A DNA stretch of 64,000 nt, from NCBI GenBank assembly GCA_965226695.1, contig OZ245405.1, positions 2,046,001-2,110,000 of the forward strand. Direction: 5' to 3'. This document shows, piece by piece, positions 49,212 through 58,137 of this stretch (position 1 is its first letter; each line of letters begins with the position of its first letter). Made by a program: the position numbers and the translations under genes. The stretch comes from CATOSD01 sp965226695 (lineage in GTDB: Bacteria; Chloroflexota; Dehalococcoidia; Lucifugimonadales; CATOSD01). The notes under the pieces are model-generated. The model was given only the letters and a program-made list of their open reading frames with translations. It had not been told where the DNA came from and did not search any database.

Positions 49212-50699
49212 CTAGGATTCGGGGCGCCAGCGCAGATAGGGCCGGCGGGCGGCCAGCGCCTCGTCCAGCCGCGTGTTGGGGGTGTCGTGCGGCGCGTCGT
49301 GGAGCAGGTCCGGTTCGTCGGCGGCCTCTTGCGCGATAGTCTTCATCACTTCGATGAAGTAGTCCAGCGTCTCCCTCGACTCCGTTTCGGTCGGCTCGAT
49401 CATCAGCGCTTCCTCGACGATGAGAGGGAAGTACATCGTGGGAGGGTGTATGCCGTAATCGATGAGTCGCTTGGCTACGTCGAGCGCGTTCACGCCGTGC
49501 GCCCGCTTCAGGCTGCGCGCGGAAAGCACCACCTCGTGCATGCAGACGCGGTCGTAGGGCAGGTCGTAAGAGTCTTTGAGCTGGCTCAGAATGTAGTTCG
49601 CGTTGATGACCGCGTCCTCGCTGATGCCAGCTACGCCCGGGCCTCCGAGCGTGGCGATGTAGGCGTAGGCGCGGAGCAGCGCGCCGAAGTTGCCGTGGAA
49701 CGCGCCCATGCGTCCTATACTGTTCTCAGGCGCGGACAGCGAGTAGCGCTCCGAGCCGTCCTCCTCTACGTGGCGCGTCACGATCGGCGTCGGCAGGTAC
49801 GGTTCCAGCTTAGGTCCGGCAATCACCGGACCGGCGCCCGGCCCGCCGCCGCCGTGAGGCTGCGTGAAGGTCTTGTGAAGGTTCGAGTGGACGACGTCGA
49901 ATCCCAGGTCGCCCAGCTTGACGCGGCCCAACAGCGCGTTCAGGTTCGCACCGTCTCCGTAGACTATCCCGCCCGCCTCACTGACGATGCGGCACACCTC
50001 CAGTATGTGTCCGTCGAACAGGCCCAGCGTGCTTGGCAGCGTGATCATCAGTCCCGCGAGCTCGTCGTTGACCGTGCTACGCAGCGCGTCTAGGTCGGTG
50101 TCGCCCCTCGCGTCCGACGGCAGCGTGACGACCTCGAATCCCGCCATCGCGGCAGACGCCGGATTGGTGCCGTGCGCGCTGTCCGGTATCAGCACGTACT
50201 TGCGCTGTGCGTCGCCGTTGGCGAGGTGGTAGGCCCGCGTCATCAGCATCCCGGCCAGCTCGCCGTCCGCGCCCGCCATCGGGGCGAGCGAGGTTGCGGA
50301 CATACCGGTAATCTCGTTCAGGTAGCCCTGTAGCTCGTACATGAGCTTCAGGGCGCCTTGCACCGTAGACTCCGGCTGATAGGGGTGGAGCTGGGCCATG
50401 CCCGGTGTTGACGCGACTTCGTCGTTCAGCTTGGGGTTGTACTTCATAGTACAACTGCCAAGCGGGTAGAAGTTGTGGTCGATCGAGAAGTTGAACTGGC
50501 TGAGATGCGAGAAGTAGCGAACAATCTCACCTTCGCTCACTTCCGGCATGGGCAACTCCCCGCGCAACATATCCGAGGGGGGCAACGGCTGCTCCGGCAC
50601 GTCCAGCGGCGGCAGGGTCGTGCCGAGCCGGCCGCTCACGCTGCGCTCCATGAGGAGGCGCCGGCGGTCCCGCTCGTATCTGTCAAGCAGTGGGTTCAT
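49212..50699 (-). CDS. gcvPB: Glycine dehydrogenase (decarboxylating) subunit 2
   Basis: 495 residues, the PLP-binding half of split P-protein. VHSNLHKTFTQPHGGGGPGAGP contains the Schiff-base Lys; YPLGSCTMKYNPKLN and GEYANLxxI-type HGTNPASAAMAGF segments are conserved. ATG at 50699 overlaps the gcvPA stop (ATGA), so translation is coupled. Works with GcvPA, GcvH, GcvT and a lipoamide dehydrogenase not found in this window. Confidence 0.96.
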   Translation of the reverse strand: MNPLLDRYERDRRRLLMERSVSGRLGTTLPPLDVPEQPLPPSDMLRGELPMPEVSEGEIVRYFSHLSQFNFSIDHNFYPLGSCTMKYNPKLNDEVASTPGMAQLHPYQPESTVQGALKLMYELQGYLNEITGMSATSLAPMAGADGELAGMLMTRAYHLANGDAQRKYVLIPDSAHGTNPASAAMAGFEVVTLPSDARGDTDLDALRSTVNDELAGLMITLPSTLGLFDGHILEVCRIVSEAGGIVYGDGANLNALLGRVKLGDLGFDVVHSNLHKTFTQPHGGGGPGAGPVIAGPKLEPYLPTPIVTRHVEEDGSERYSLSAPENSIGRMGAFHGNFGALLRAYAYIATLGGPGVAGISEDAVINANYILSQLKDSYDLPYDRVCMHEVVLSARSLKRAHGVNALDVAKRLIDYGIHPPTMYFPLIVEEALMIEPTETESRETLDYFIEVMKTIAQEAADEPDLLHDAPHDTPNTRLDEALAARRPYLRWRPES

Positions 50700-52027
50700 G
50701 CCTGCGCGCCTATCTCCTCGAGGGCCGCGGCAAGCCGCTCGATCTCGTCCCGGCTGTTGACCTCTGTGACGCACAGGAGCATGCCGTTCGGAGCGTTTTC
50801 GCTCACGTCCAGCCCACCGATGATCTTGTGCTCGAGCAGCCGCTCGTTTAACTCCGCGGGAGGCAGCGGGCAGCTAACCACGAACTCCTGGAAAAACGGG
50901 CCATCCATGGGTAGGGAGTAGCCCGGAATCTTCTCGATCAGTGACGCGGCATAGTGGGACTTATGGTAGGTCAACTCGGAGATGTGCCGAAGGCCGCGCT
51001 TGCCGTTGGCCGCCATATACACGGTGGTCATCAACGCGATCAGCGCGACGCTGGTGCAGATGTTGGACGTGGCGCGCTCTCGCCGGATGTGCTGCTCCCT
51101 GGTCTGGAGGGTCAGCACGTAGGCGGTGCGGCCCCGGGTGTCGACGGTCCGCCCGACAATGCGCCCGGGCATCTGGCGTATGTACCGCTCCTTGCAGGCG
51201 AATATGCCCACGTACGGCCCCCCAAAGGTAGGGGCGACTCCCAGCGCCTGGCCCTCTGCCGCCACGATGTCGGCGTCGTACTCTCCCGGCGGCTTGAACA
51301 TGCCGAGCGACAGCGGGTCCACGTAGCATACGAGCAGCGCACCGCTGGAGTGCGCCAGCTCCGACAGCCGCTCCATCTCCTCCATGTAGCCGAAGAAGTT
51401 GGGCTGTTGCACCACCAGGCAGGCAGTGCCCTCCCGCAGTTCGGAGGCGTCGTTCGGCACAGTGTAGAGTTCGATACCCGGTGCCTGTGTGTAGGTGTCA
51501 AGCACCTCCGTGTACATCGGCGAGACGCTGGACAGGACCGCGACGCGGTCGCGCCTGGTAACCCGCGCGGCCATCAGCACACCCTCGGCGAGTGACGTGG
51601 AGCCATCGTACATGCCGGCGTTGGCGACCTCCATACCCGTTAGCTGGGCACACAGGGTCTGAAACTCGAACTCGGTCTGTAGCGTGCCTTGCGACACCTC
51701 GGGCTGATAGGGAGTGTACGAGGTCACGAACTCGCTGCGGCTGGTGATCTGCCGCACGATGGCGGGCACGTGGTGGCGGTATGAGCCCGCGCCCAGGAAG
51801 CAGGCGAATTCGCCCGGCACGCTGTTCATCGCCGACAGATCGGCGACGTGGCGCATCAACTCGAATTCAGATTTCGGAGATGGAAGGTCAAGCGGGGGGT
51901 TGCGGTGCTGTTCGGGTATGTCCTGGAACAGCTCTTCGACCGAATCGACGCCTATAGCGTCCAGCATATAGCGGCGGTCGCTCTCTGTGCTTGGGACGTA
52001 GGGAGAAACGAAATTGCCATTCTCCAT
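50696..52027 (-). CDS. gcvPA: Glycine dehydrogenase (decarboxylating) subunit 1
   Basis: 443 residues, the N-terminal-like half of split P-protein. YVPSTESDRRYMLDAIGVDSVEELF opens it; CFLGAGSYRHHVPAIVRQITSRSEFVTSYTPYQPEVSQGTLQTEFEFQT is the family core. ATG at 52027, 8 bases after the gcvH stop; GAGGAGG lies within the end of gcvH. Confidence 0.96.
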   Translation of the reverse strand: MENGNFVSPYVPSTESDRRYMLDAIGVDSVEELFQDIPEQHRNPPLDLPSPKSEFELMRHVADLSAMNSVPGEFACFLGAGSYRHHVPAIVRQITSRSEFVTSYTPYQPEVSQGTLQTEFEFQTLCAQLTGMEVANAGMYDGSTSLAEGVLMAARVTRRDRVAVLSSVSPMYTEVLDTYTQAPGIELYTVPNDASELREGTACLVVQQPNFFGYMEEMERLSELAHSSGALLVCYVDPLSLGMFKPPGEYDADIVAAEGQALGVAPTFGGPYVGIFACKERYIRQMPGRIVGRTVDTRGRTAYVLTLQTREQHIRRERATSNICTSVALIALMTTVYMAANGKRGLRHISELTYHKSHYAASLIEKIPGYSLPMDGPFFQEFVVSCPLPPAELNERLLEHKIIGGLDVSENAPNGMLLCVTEVNSRDEIERLAAALEEIGAQA

Positions 52028-52035
52028 CAGGCGGG

Positions 52036-52425
52036 CTAAGCCTCCTCTGCGGAGATGAGAGCGTCGTATTCCTCCGCGCTCAGCAATTTGTCGATCTCGG
52101 ACCTGTCGCTGATTTGAACGCGCAGCATCCATCCAAAATGGAAGGGGGAATCGTTGACGAGCTGCGGGCCGTCTTCGAGCTGCTCGTTTCTCTCCAGCAC
52201 CTCGCCGCTGACGGGCGTGAACAAGTCGGATACGGCCTTGACCGATTCGATCTCGCCCATCTTCTCGAACTGGGCAAATTTCGCTCCCGCGTCCGGCAAC
52301 TCCACGAAGACCACGTCGCCGAGGCTATCCGCCGCGAATTCGGTGATGCCCACGACCCCGACGTCGTCCGACTCCATTCGCAGCCACTCATGCTCCTTGG
52401 AATACCTAAGGTCAGGAGGGTTCAT
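52036..52425 (-). CDS. gcvH: Glycine cleavage system H protein
   Basis: 129-residue lipoyl carrier. YSKEHEWLRMESDDVGVVGITEFAADSLGDVVFVELP at the N-terminus and GEIESVKAVSDLFTPVSGEV, in which K63 is the lipoylated lysine. Shuttles the aminomethyl group between P and T proteins. Start overlaps the gcvT stop (ATGA). Confidence 0.97.
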   Translation of the reverse strand: MNPPDLRYSKEHEWLRMESDDVGVVGITEFAADSLGDVVFVELPDAGAKFAQFEKMGEIESVKAVSDLFTPVSGEVLERNEQLEDGPQLVNDSPFHFGWMLRVQISDRSEIDKLLSAEEYDALISAEEA

Positions 52426-53525
52426 GTGTTACTTCTCCGCTCCCGCGTGTAAAAGGGAAGACTAGTCACCTCAGCTTGCGCGCGCCGTCCCCTGATGTCT
52501 ATGTGGAAGCGCGAACCCTCGGCAGAATAGTCGGTTTGAACGTAGCCGATACCAATACTTCTGTCAAGAGTAGGCGAGTAGCCTCCGCTGGTGACCTCCC
52601 CGATCTGCCCCGAGTCGTCCAGAATAGCGTAGCCGTGCCGCGGGATGCCGCGCTCCACCATGTTGAAGCCCACGATGCGCCTGCTGACGCCCTCGTCACG
52701 TATGCGCCGCAGCGCCGGCCCGGCGACGTACCTCTTGCGGTTTGGCCGCACGAATCTCTCCAGTGCGGCCTCGTAGGGGTTTATCGACGTGTTCATGTCG
52801 TTTCCGTGAAGCAGCAGCCCCGCCTCCATGCGCAGCACGTCCCTCGCGCCAAGTCCCGCGGCTATCGCGCCCTTGTCCATCAGCAGCGACCAGATGCGCT
52901 CCGCGCTCTCGCTCGGCAGGATCAGCTCGAAGCCGTCCTCGCCGGTGTAGCCGGTGCGGGCGAACATCGTGTCGACGCCGTCGAGCTGGGCGTCCAGATA
53001 ACGGAAGGGGCGAATCTTCGACAAGTCCGTGGACGCAATTGGCTGAAGAATGAACTCCGCCGCCGGTCCCTGGCAGGCTATCATGGCATAATCGTCGGAC
53101 ACGTCCACGATGTCCGCCTTGTCAGGCCCCGAGTTCCACCTGACGATCCAGTCGAACACCGCGGCGTGGTTCCCGGCATTCGGTATCACCAGGAACAGCT
53201 CTTCGGCCTTGCGGTACACGATACCGTCGTCGATAATGCCGCCGTTTTCGTCGCAGATAACGTTGTAGCGGGCGCTGCCCGCACGTAGAGCCATAGCGCT
53301 CACGCTGAGAACACTGCTCAGCAGAGAAGCCGCCCCCGGCCCGCTGATCTCGACGCGCCCCATGTGGGACACGTCGAAAAGACCCACTCCGAAGCGCACC
53401 AGCCTGGCCTCGTAAAGGATGCTGTCATACTGGATGGGCATCTCCCATCCGGAGAAGGGCACCATCCTGCCACCCAGCTCAACGTGGGTGTTGTACAGCG
53501 GTGTTCGCCTGAGTGTTTCTGTCAT
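52422..53525 (-). CDS. gcvT: Glycine cleavage system T protein (aminomethyltransferase)
   Basis: 367 residues, transfers the methylene group to tetrahydrofolate. RRTPLYNTHVELGGRMVPFSGWEMPIQYDSILYEARLVR and LFDVSHMGRVEISGPGA are family signatures; DDGIVYR and ARTGYTGEDGFELILP follow; the C-terminal barrel has VTSGGYSPTLDRSIGIGYV. ATG at 53525. First gene of gcvT-gcvH-gcvPA-gcvPB, all coupled or nearly so. Confidence 0.96.
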   Translation of the reverse strand: MTETLRRTPLYNTHVELGGRMVPFSGWEMPIQYDSILYEARLVRFGVGLFDVSHMGRVEISGPGAASLLSSVLSVSAMALRAGSARYNVICDENGGIIDDGIVYRKAEELFLVIPNAGNHAAVFDWIVRWNSGPDKADIVDVSDDYAMIACQGPAAEFILQPIASTDLSKIRPFRYLDAQLDGVDTMFARTGYTGEDGFELILPSESAERIWSLLMDKGAIAAGLGARDVLRMEAGLLLHGNDMNTSINPYEAALERFVRPNRKRYVAGPALRRIRDEGVSRRIVGFNMVERGIPRHGYAILDDSGQIGEVTSGGYSPTLDRSIGIGYVQTDYSAEGSRFHIDIRGRRAQAEVTSLPFYTRERRSNT

Positions 53526-53607
53526 AATCGCACGTCGTCCCGAAAGATCCGACAGGTGTGAGTGCCACCCGCGACCGACCGCACAGGCCGCCGCGGGAGC
53601 CAAAACT

Positions 53608-53636
53608 ATGGTAAGCGGTTGCCTTCAGAGTGTCAA
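53608..53636 (-). promoter_or_regulatory. Promoter of the glycine cleavage operon
   Basis: Minus strand perfect TTGACA (53631-53636), 17 bp, TACCAT (53608-53613). Leader of about 75 bases; too short for a tandem glycine riboswitch and none is seen. Confidence 0.65.
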
Positions 53637-53701
53637 CGCAACGGCGCTCGCTTGACCTGTACGAACCCCTCTCGATGCCGGCGGCGGCCCACGACCGTTG
53701 G

Positions 53702-53710
53702 TGGTACAAT
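53702..53710 (+). promoter_or_regulatory. Extended -10 promoter of the OsmC gene
   Basis: TGGTACAAT: TGn followed by TACAAT, 51 bases before the ATG. No clear -35. Confidence 0.45.
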
Positions 53711-53761
53711 TGCCCCCGAAACGACACCCTCAAGACATCGGGTAATACACAGGAGAGATTC

Positions 53762-54202
53762 ATGGCAGCAGTAAGACGAGCCGACGCGACCTGGACGGGC
53801 GACCTTCCATCCGGGAGCGGGGTCGTGACAGCGACCACGAGCCAGGCGTTCGCCGACCTGGGCGTAAGCTGGCCCGCGCGAACCGAACAGCCGGACGGGC
53901 GCACCAGCCCCGAAGAGTTGATCGCAGCCGCCCACGCCAGCTGCTTCTCGATGGCGCTCTCGGCCGGTCTGGGCAGGGCGGGCACGCCGCCACAACAGTT
54001 GCGAGTGAGCGCAACGGTAACGTTCGACAACGTGGACGGCGGCTTCAAGGTCGTGTCGAGCGCCCTGACCGTCCAGGGCAAAGTCGACGGCATCGATGAG
54101 GACGCCTTCCGGCAGGCAGCCGAAGCGGCCAAGGACGGCTGCCCCATATCGCAGGCTCTGTCCGGCAACGTCGAGCTGAGCGTAGAGGCCTCGCTGGACT
54201 AG
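53762..54202 (+). CDS. osmC: OsmC/Ohr family peroxidase
   Basis: 146-residue thiol hydroperoxidase. The two redox cysteines are present: C61 in AAHASCFSMALS and C127 in KDGCPISQAL; the Arg/Glu pocket residues (RTSPEELIAA) are conserved. Reduces organic hydroperoxides. ATG at 53762 after CAGGAGAGA. Divergent from the gcv operon and only 4.7 kb from the selenoprotein peroxiredoxin. Ends in a 4-base overlap with pgi. Confidence 0.92.
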   Translation: MAAVRRADATWTGDLPSGSGVVTATTSQAFADLGVSWPARTEQPDGRTSPEELIAAAHASCFSMALSAGLGRAGTPPQQLRVSATVTFDNVDGGFKVVSSALTVQGKVDGIDEDAFRQAAEAAKDGCPISQALSGNVELSVEASLD

Positions 54203-55845
54203 GCGGCTCCACCCGCGTGGCGGCGCAGGCAGCCCGCCAACGCCATCACCTCCTCCGCGCCCGTTCCCTCGACGTACACCCTCGATACGGGCCGACCCAG
54301 CGACGCCAGCGCGCCAAGGTCGCCGTCCGCTTGCGCCCTTGCCAGCCGGCCGAAAGTGTAACCGGCGCCCGGGACGTCCACGTCGCCCCCGCAACCCCCG
54401 CGCGGCTGCTCCAGTAGCTGAAGGAACCGCGCGTTCGCCGGACCGCCCTTGTGCAGCTGCCCGGTGGAGTGCAGGTAACGCGGCCCATAGCCTACGGTGG
54501 TGGCGACGCCGTGCACCTCGCCGATTGCGCGGCGGAGTTCGGCCAGTGCAGAGTCGAGTTCGGCAGTGCGGCGAACAAACACAAGGATGGCAAGGTAGCC
54601 GCCCGGCTGCGCATCGGCCAGAAGTTCGGCCGGCGATACGCCGCATGGCGCGTCGTCCGCAGCGCCCGCTCCGGCTCCGTCGAGGGCGCTTATCGTCATT
54701 CGCTTGGACAACTCGACGTCCGGCTGGTCGAACGGATTCAATCCGAGCAGTGCACCCGCGACTGCCGTAGCGAACTCCCAACGGAAAAACTCCCCCCACA
54801 GCTCGTTCCTGTCGCCAAGGTTCATAGTCGTAAGCGGCCTGTGGTCTCGCGCGGCAGAGTCTGCGACCGCGTCGGTGGCGGCGTTATCGTCGCCTTCCAG
54901 CCGCACGTAGACAAGCAGCCGGTCGCCGCTGAGGCGTGCCGACGGCATAAGTGGCTCGCCGACGACCGGAACGATCCCCTTGCCCTCCTTACCCAGGCTC
55001 TCCGCGACAAGCTGCTCAACCCACGGCGCGAACGACGCCACCGACGGCGAGGTGGACAGGGTCAGCCTGCAGCGCCCCCTCGCCGCGTGGGCCGCGACAG
55101 CCGCGCCGAGCTGCGCGCCGGGGTTGTCGCGCGCGCCCTGGCCATGCGAGCAACACCGGGCCATAGCGTCGATCTGATCGAGGGCAGCGTCGAGATCCAG
55201 GCCCAGGAGCGCCGCCGGCACGAGGCCCACATACGATTGCACCGAGTACCGCCCGCCCAGGTCCGCGGGGTTCGTGAACACGCGCCGGAATCCCTCGCGA
55301 ACGGCAAGGCCGGCCAGTGGGGTCCCGTGATCTGTGACGGCCGCGAAATGGCGTCCCGCCTCGGCGGCGCCAACGCAGGCCTCCACCTCCCGCCTGAAGT
55401 GGCGGTAGAGCGCGTTCGTCTCGACGGTCGTGCCCGACTTGGACGAGACCAGAAACAGCGTCCGCGCGGGGTCGATGGCGTTCGTGGCGGCGTGGACTTC
55501 CGAGGGTAGCACCGAGTCAAGCACGCGCAGTTCGGGGTATCCGTCCGCGCTGCCGAAGGTGCGGGACAGCGCTTCGGGCCCGAGGCTGCTGCCGCCCATG
55601 CCCAGCAACAGGACGCGCCGGAAGCCATCGGCGCGGACCTCGTCCGCGAAGCGTCGCAAGGAGGGGAGCTCCCTTCGCATTGCTACCGAAACGTCCAGCC
55701 AACCCAGCCTGTCGACTATCTCAATGGGACTCGGCTTCCATACGGTGTGGTCGCGCCGCCAGATTCTTCCCACGATGTCGCGACGGTCGAATTCTTCGCA
55801 GGCGAGTTCCGTTATCACCTCGCCTTCAGTCGCGCCCTCCGTCAT
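54199..55845 (-). CDS. pgi: Glucose-6-phosphate isomerase
   Basis: 548 residues. SIS-type sugar phosphate binding in LLLGMGGSSLGPEAL and LFLVSSKSGTTVETNALY; C-terminal motif VGYGPRYLHSTGQLHKGGPAN is diagnostic and contains catalytic residues. The long, divergent form resembles the PGI half of the fused transaldolase-PGI proteins of some bacteria. Its ATG overlaps the transaldolase stop (ATGA), which supports that origin. Interconverts glucose-6-P and fructose-6-P. Confidence 0.92.
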   Translation of the reverse strand: MTEGATEGEVITELACEEFDRRDIVGRIWRRDHTVWKPSPIEIVDRLGWLDVSVAMRRELPSLRRFADEVRADGFRRVLLLGMGGSSLGPEALSRTFGSADGYPELRVLDSVLPSEVHAATNAIDPARTLFLVSSKSGTTVETNALYRHFRREVEACVGAAEAGRHFAAVTDHGTPLAGLAVREGFRRVFTNPADLGGRYSVQSYVGLVPAALLGLDLDAALDQIDAMARCCSHGQGARDNPGAQLGAAVAAHAARGRCRLTLSTSPSVASFAPWVEQLVAESLGKEGKGIVPVVGEPLMPSARLSGDRLLVYVRLEGDDNAATDAVADSAARDHRPLTTMNLGDRNELWGEFFRWEFATAVAGALLGLNPFDQPDVELSKRMTISALDGAGAGAADDAPCGVSPAELLADAQPGGYLAILVFVRRTAELDSALAELRRAIGEVHGVATTVGYGPRYLHSTGQLHKGGPANARFLQLLEQPRGGCGGDVDVPGAGYTFGRLARAQADGDLGALASLGRPVSRVYVEGTGAEEVMALAGCLRRHAGGAA

Positions 55846-56963
55846 GGCGCGCCGGCAGCCGCTAGGCGCCTTGCCTTCGCCTTCGCCTCTATGTTGGCGA
55901 GCAGCGCGTCGTATGAGTCGGCGAAGGCCTTAACGCCGGCATCGAGTAGGTCGGCGGTCGTGCTCTCCATGCTGACGCCCGCCGCCTCAAGCGCCGCGAC
56001 GTGGGCCTCCGCCTGCTCCAACTCGCTCTCAAGCGTGGGCAAGGCGAGACCGTGGTCCAGAAACGCCTCGAGTGTCGCGTCGGGCATAGTGTTGACGGTA
56101 TCGGGGCCGACCAGGCCCTCGACGTAAAGGACGTCGCTCAGCGCGGGATTCTTGGTGCTCGTACTCGCCCACAGGGGACGCTGTACCTTCGCGCCCTTGG
56201 AGGCGAGCTCCGCGAACCGTGCCGTGCCGAACGTCGCCTTGAAGTCGCGATATGCCAATTTCGCGTTTGCGACGGCGGCCCTGCTCGATAGCCGTGCTGC
56301 CGCGTCTCCGCCCAGCTCGGCCAACCTCGCGTCGACGGACGTGTCGACGCGGCTGACGAAAAACGACGCCACCGATGCCACGCGCGAGACTTCCCCTCCG
56401 GCCGCGGCGAGGTCTTCCAGGCCGCTTATGTAGGCCTCCCTGACGCTGGCGTACGCCTCCAGCGAGAAGATGAGGGTGACGTTCACGTTGACGCCGCTTC
56501 CGATGAGCCGGCGAATGGCGGGGATGCCCGCCGGTGTCCCGGGAACCTTAATCATCACGTTTGGCCTGTCCAGCAGCGCGAACAGCCGCATGGCGGCGCG
56601 CACCGTTCCCTCCGTGTCGTGGGCCAGGTGCGGGCTGACCTCGAAAGAGGCGAAGCCGTCCGCCCCGCCGGCGGCGTCGTAGGCCGGGCGCAGCATGTCC
56701 GCCGCGGCCCGTATGTCGTCGCCCGCCAGAGCCTCGAACACCTCCGACGGCCCCTTGCCCGCGCCTATCAGGGCGTCCAGGTCGGCGTCGTAGTCCGTAC
56801 TCTCCGAGATTGCCTTCTCGAATATAGTCGGGTTTGAGGTCAGGCCGCTTACGCCGAGGTTTATCAGGCGCTGGAGCTCGCCCGACCGCAGGTGCGCGCG
56901 GCTGATGTTGTCGTACCAGATCGATTGGCCGAGGTCCCTGACGCGGGTAATTGGGTTGGTCAT
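55842..56963 (-). CDS. tal: Transaldolase
   Basis: 373 residues, the longer class found in actinobacteria and cyanobacteria. SIWYDNISRAHLRSGEL and GVSGLTSNPTIFEKAI are N-terminal motifs; the Schiff-base Lys is K139 in NVMIKVPGT; RPLWASTSTKNP is the C-terminal signature. Moves a dihydroxyacetone unit in the non-oxidative pentose phosphate pathway. Coupled to pgi. ATG at 56963 with GGAGG 12 bases upstream. Confidence 0.95.
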   Translation of the reverse strand: MTNPITRVRDLGQSIWYDNISRAHLRSGELQRLINLGVSGLTSNPTIFEKAISESTDYDADLDALIGAGKGPSEVFEALAGDDIRAAADMLRPAYDAAGGADGFASFEVSPHLAHDTEGTVRAAMRLFALLDRPNVMIKVPGTPAGIPAIRRLIGSGVNVNVTLIFSLEAYASVREAYISGLEDLAAAGGEVSRVASVASFFVSRVDTSVDARLAELGGDAAARLSSRAAVANAKLAYRDFKATFGTARFAELASKGAKVQRPLWASTSTKNPALSDVLYVEGLVGPDTVNTMPDATLEAFLDHGLALPTLESELEQAEAHVAALEAAGVSMESTTADLLDAGVKAFADSYDALLANIEAKAKARRLAAAGAP

Positions 56964-57084
56964 CGAGCGAGAGCCTCCATGCAGAATTTGACTGCGGACA
57001 TGATACTTCAACGGGGAACTGCTTGGGAAACGGCCTGCGGTCAGGAACGCAAACGGACCGGCAGATTCGCTGGCCGCGAGCGGC

Positions 57085-58137
57085 TCACTCCCGCTGGAAG
57101 GCGATGAACGGGCCGCTTCGCCGCGAATGCAATGTTACGCGCGTCGCGGGCTCGATCTGCTCGTCCAGCGTATGGCTGCACCTGATGGTGAACCCGGAAG
57201 GCGTCTCCACGTAAAGGACGACCCTGTCGCCCAGGTACTCCGAAGAGCTTACGACGCAAGCTCCGTCCTCGTCGGGCACGGCGCGGAAGTCGTCGAGGTG
57301 CACCAGCACGTCGACGGCGGCATTCTCTTCCAACGTTCGCACCGGACCGGTCACTGGCAGCGCGCCCGCGTCACCGTAGGCGACACCGCACGAGTACCTG
57401 CCTGGCAGCAGGTCGCACGTGCGCGTCATCCGGGCCACGAACGCCGTGGCGGGCGAGCTGTACATCCTGGCGGGAGTGTCGATCTGGTCGATGTGACCGG
57501 CGTTCATCACGGCTATGCGGTCGGCCATGGCGAACGCCTCCTGCCGGTTGTGCGTGACCAGGACAGTCGCGATCTCCCCGGCGCGTAGAATCGCCTCGAC
57601 CTGCTGTCGCATCCGCGTGGCCATCTGCGCGTCGAGATTACTGAATGGCTCGTCCAGGAGCATCGTAATGGGACGCGGCGCCAGCGTGCGCGCGAGAGCG
57701 ACCCGCTGCTGCTGGCCGCCCGAAAGCTCGTGAGGATAGCTGTGCTCCAGCCGCGCGAGCTGCACCAGGTCTAGCACCTGCCTCAGCCGCTCCTGGCGCA
57801 ATTCCCCGGACAGCTTGCGCAGCCCGAACCCCACGTTCTGACCGACTGTGAGGTGCGGGAAGAGCGCGTACTCCTGGAACACCAAACCCACGCTGCGCCG
57901 CTCAGGCGCGACGTGGGCCGCGGACTGTGACACCCGCCGACCCTTGATCTCGATCACCCCGGAGTCGAGGTACTCGAACCCCGCTATCAGCCGCAGCAGC
58001 GTAGTCTTTCCGCAGCCGCTGTCTCCGAGAATCGCGAGAATCTCGCCCGGCTCCAGGTGGAGTGTGGCACGTCTGACGGCCTGCACGGCGCCGAATGCTT
58101 TGCTCACATCCCGGCACGACAGGACCGGCGAGGTCAA
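57085..58137 (-). CDS. fbpC: ABC transporter ATP-binding protein, iron(III)/FbpC type
   Basis: 350 residues. Walker A GDSGCGKTT (38-46), Q-loop VFQEYALFPHLTVGQNVG, signature LSGGQQQRVALART, Walker B MLLDEPFSNLD and H-loop VTHNRQEA. A C-terminal TOBE-type beta domain (about residues 240-350) includes LGDRVVLYVETPSGFTIR. Iron specificity is inferred from the fused FbpB-like permease. TTG start at 58137 overlaps the permease stop; GGGAGG lies 8 bases upstream. Confidence 0.9.
   Translation of the reverse strand: MTSPVLSCRDVSKAFGAVQAVRRATLHLEPGEILAILGDSGCGKTTLLRLIAGFEYLDSGVIEIKGRRVSQSAAHVAPERRSVGLVFQEYALFPHLTVGQNVGFGLRKLSGELRQERLRQVLDLVQLARLEHSYPHELSGGQQQRVALARTLAPRPITMLLDEPFSNLDAQMATRMRQQVEAILRAGEIATVLVTHNRQEAFAMADRIAVMNAGHIDQIDTPARMYSSPATAFVARMTRTCDLLPGRYSCGVAYGDAGALPVTGPVRTLEENAAVDVLVHLDDFRAVPDEDGACVVSSSEYLGDRVVLYVETPSGFTIRCSHTLDEQIEPATRVTLHSRRSGPFIAFQRE

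Noticed and set aside
53526..53607. Glycine riboswitch before the gcv operon
   Set aside because: The leader is only about 75 bases and lacks the conserved glycine aptamer core sequences.
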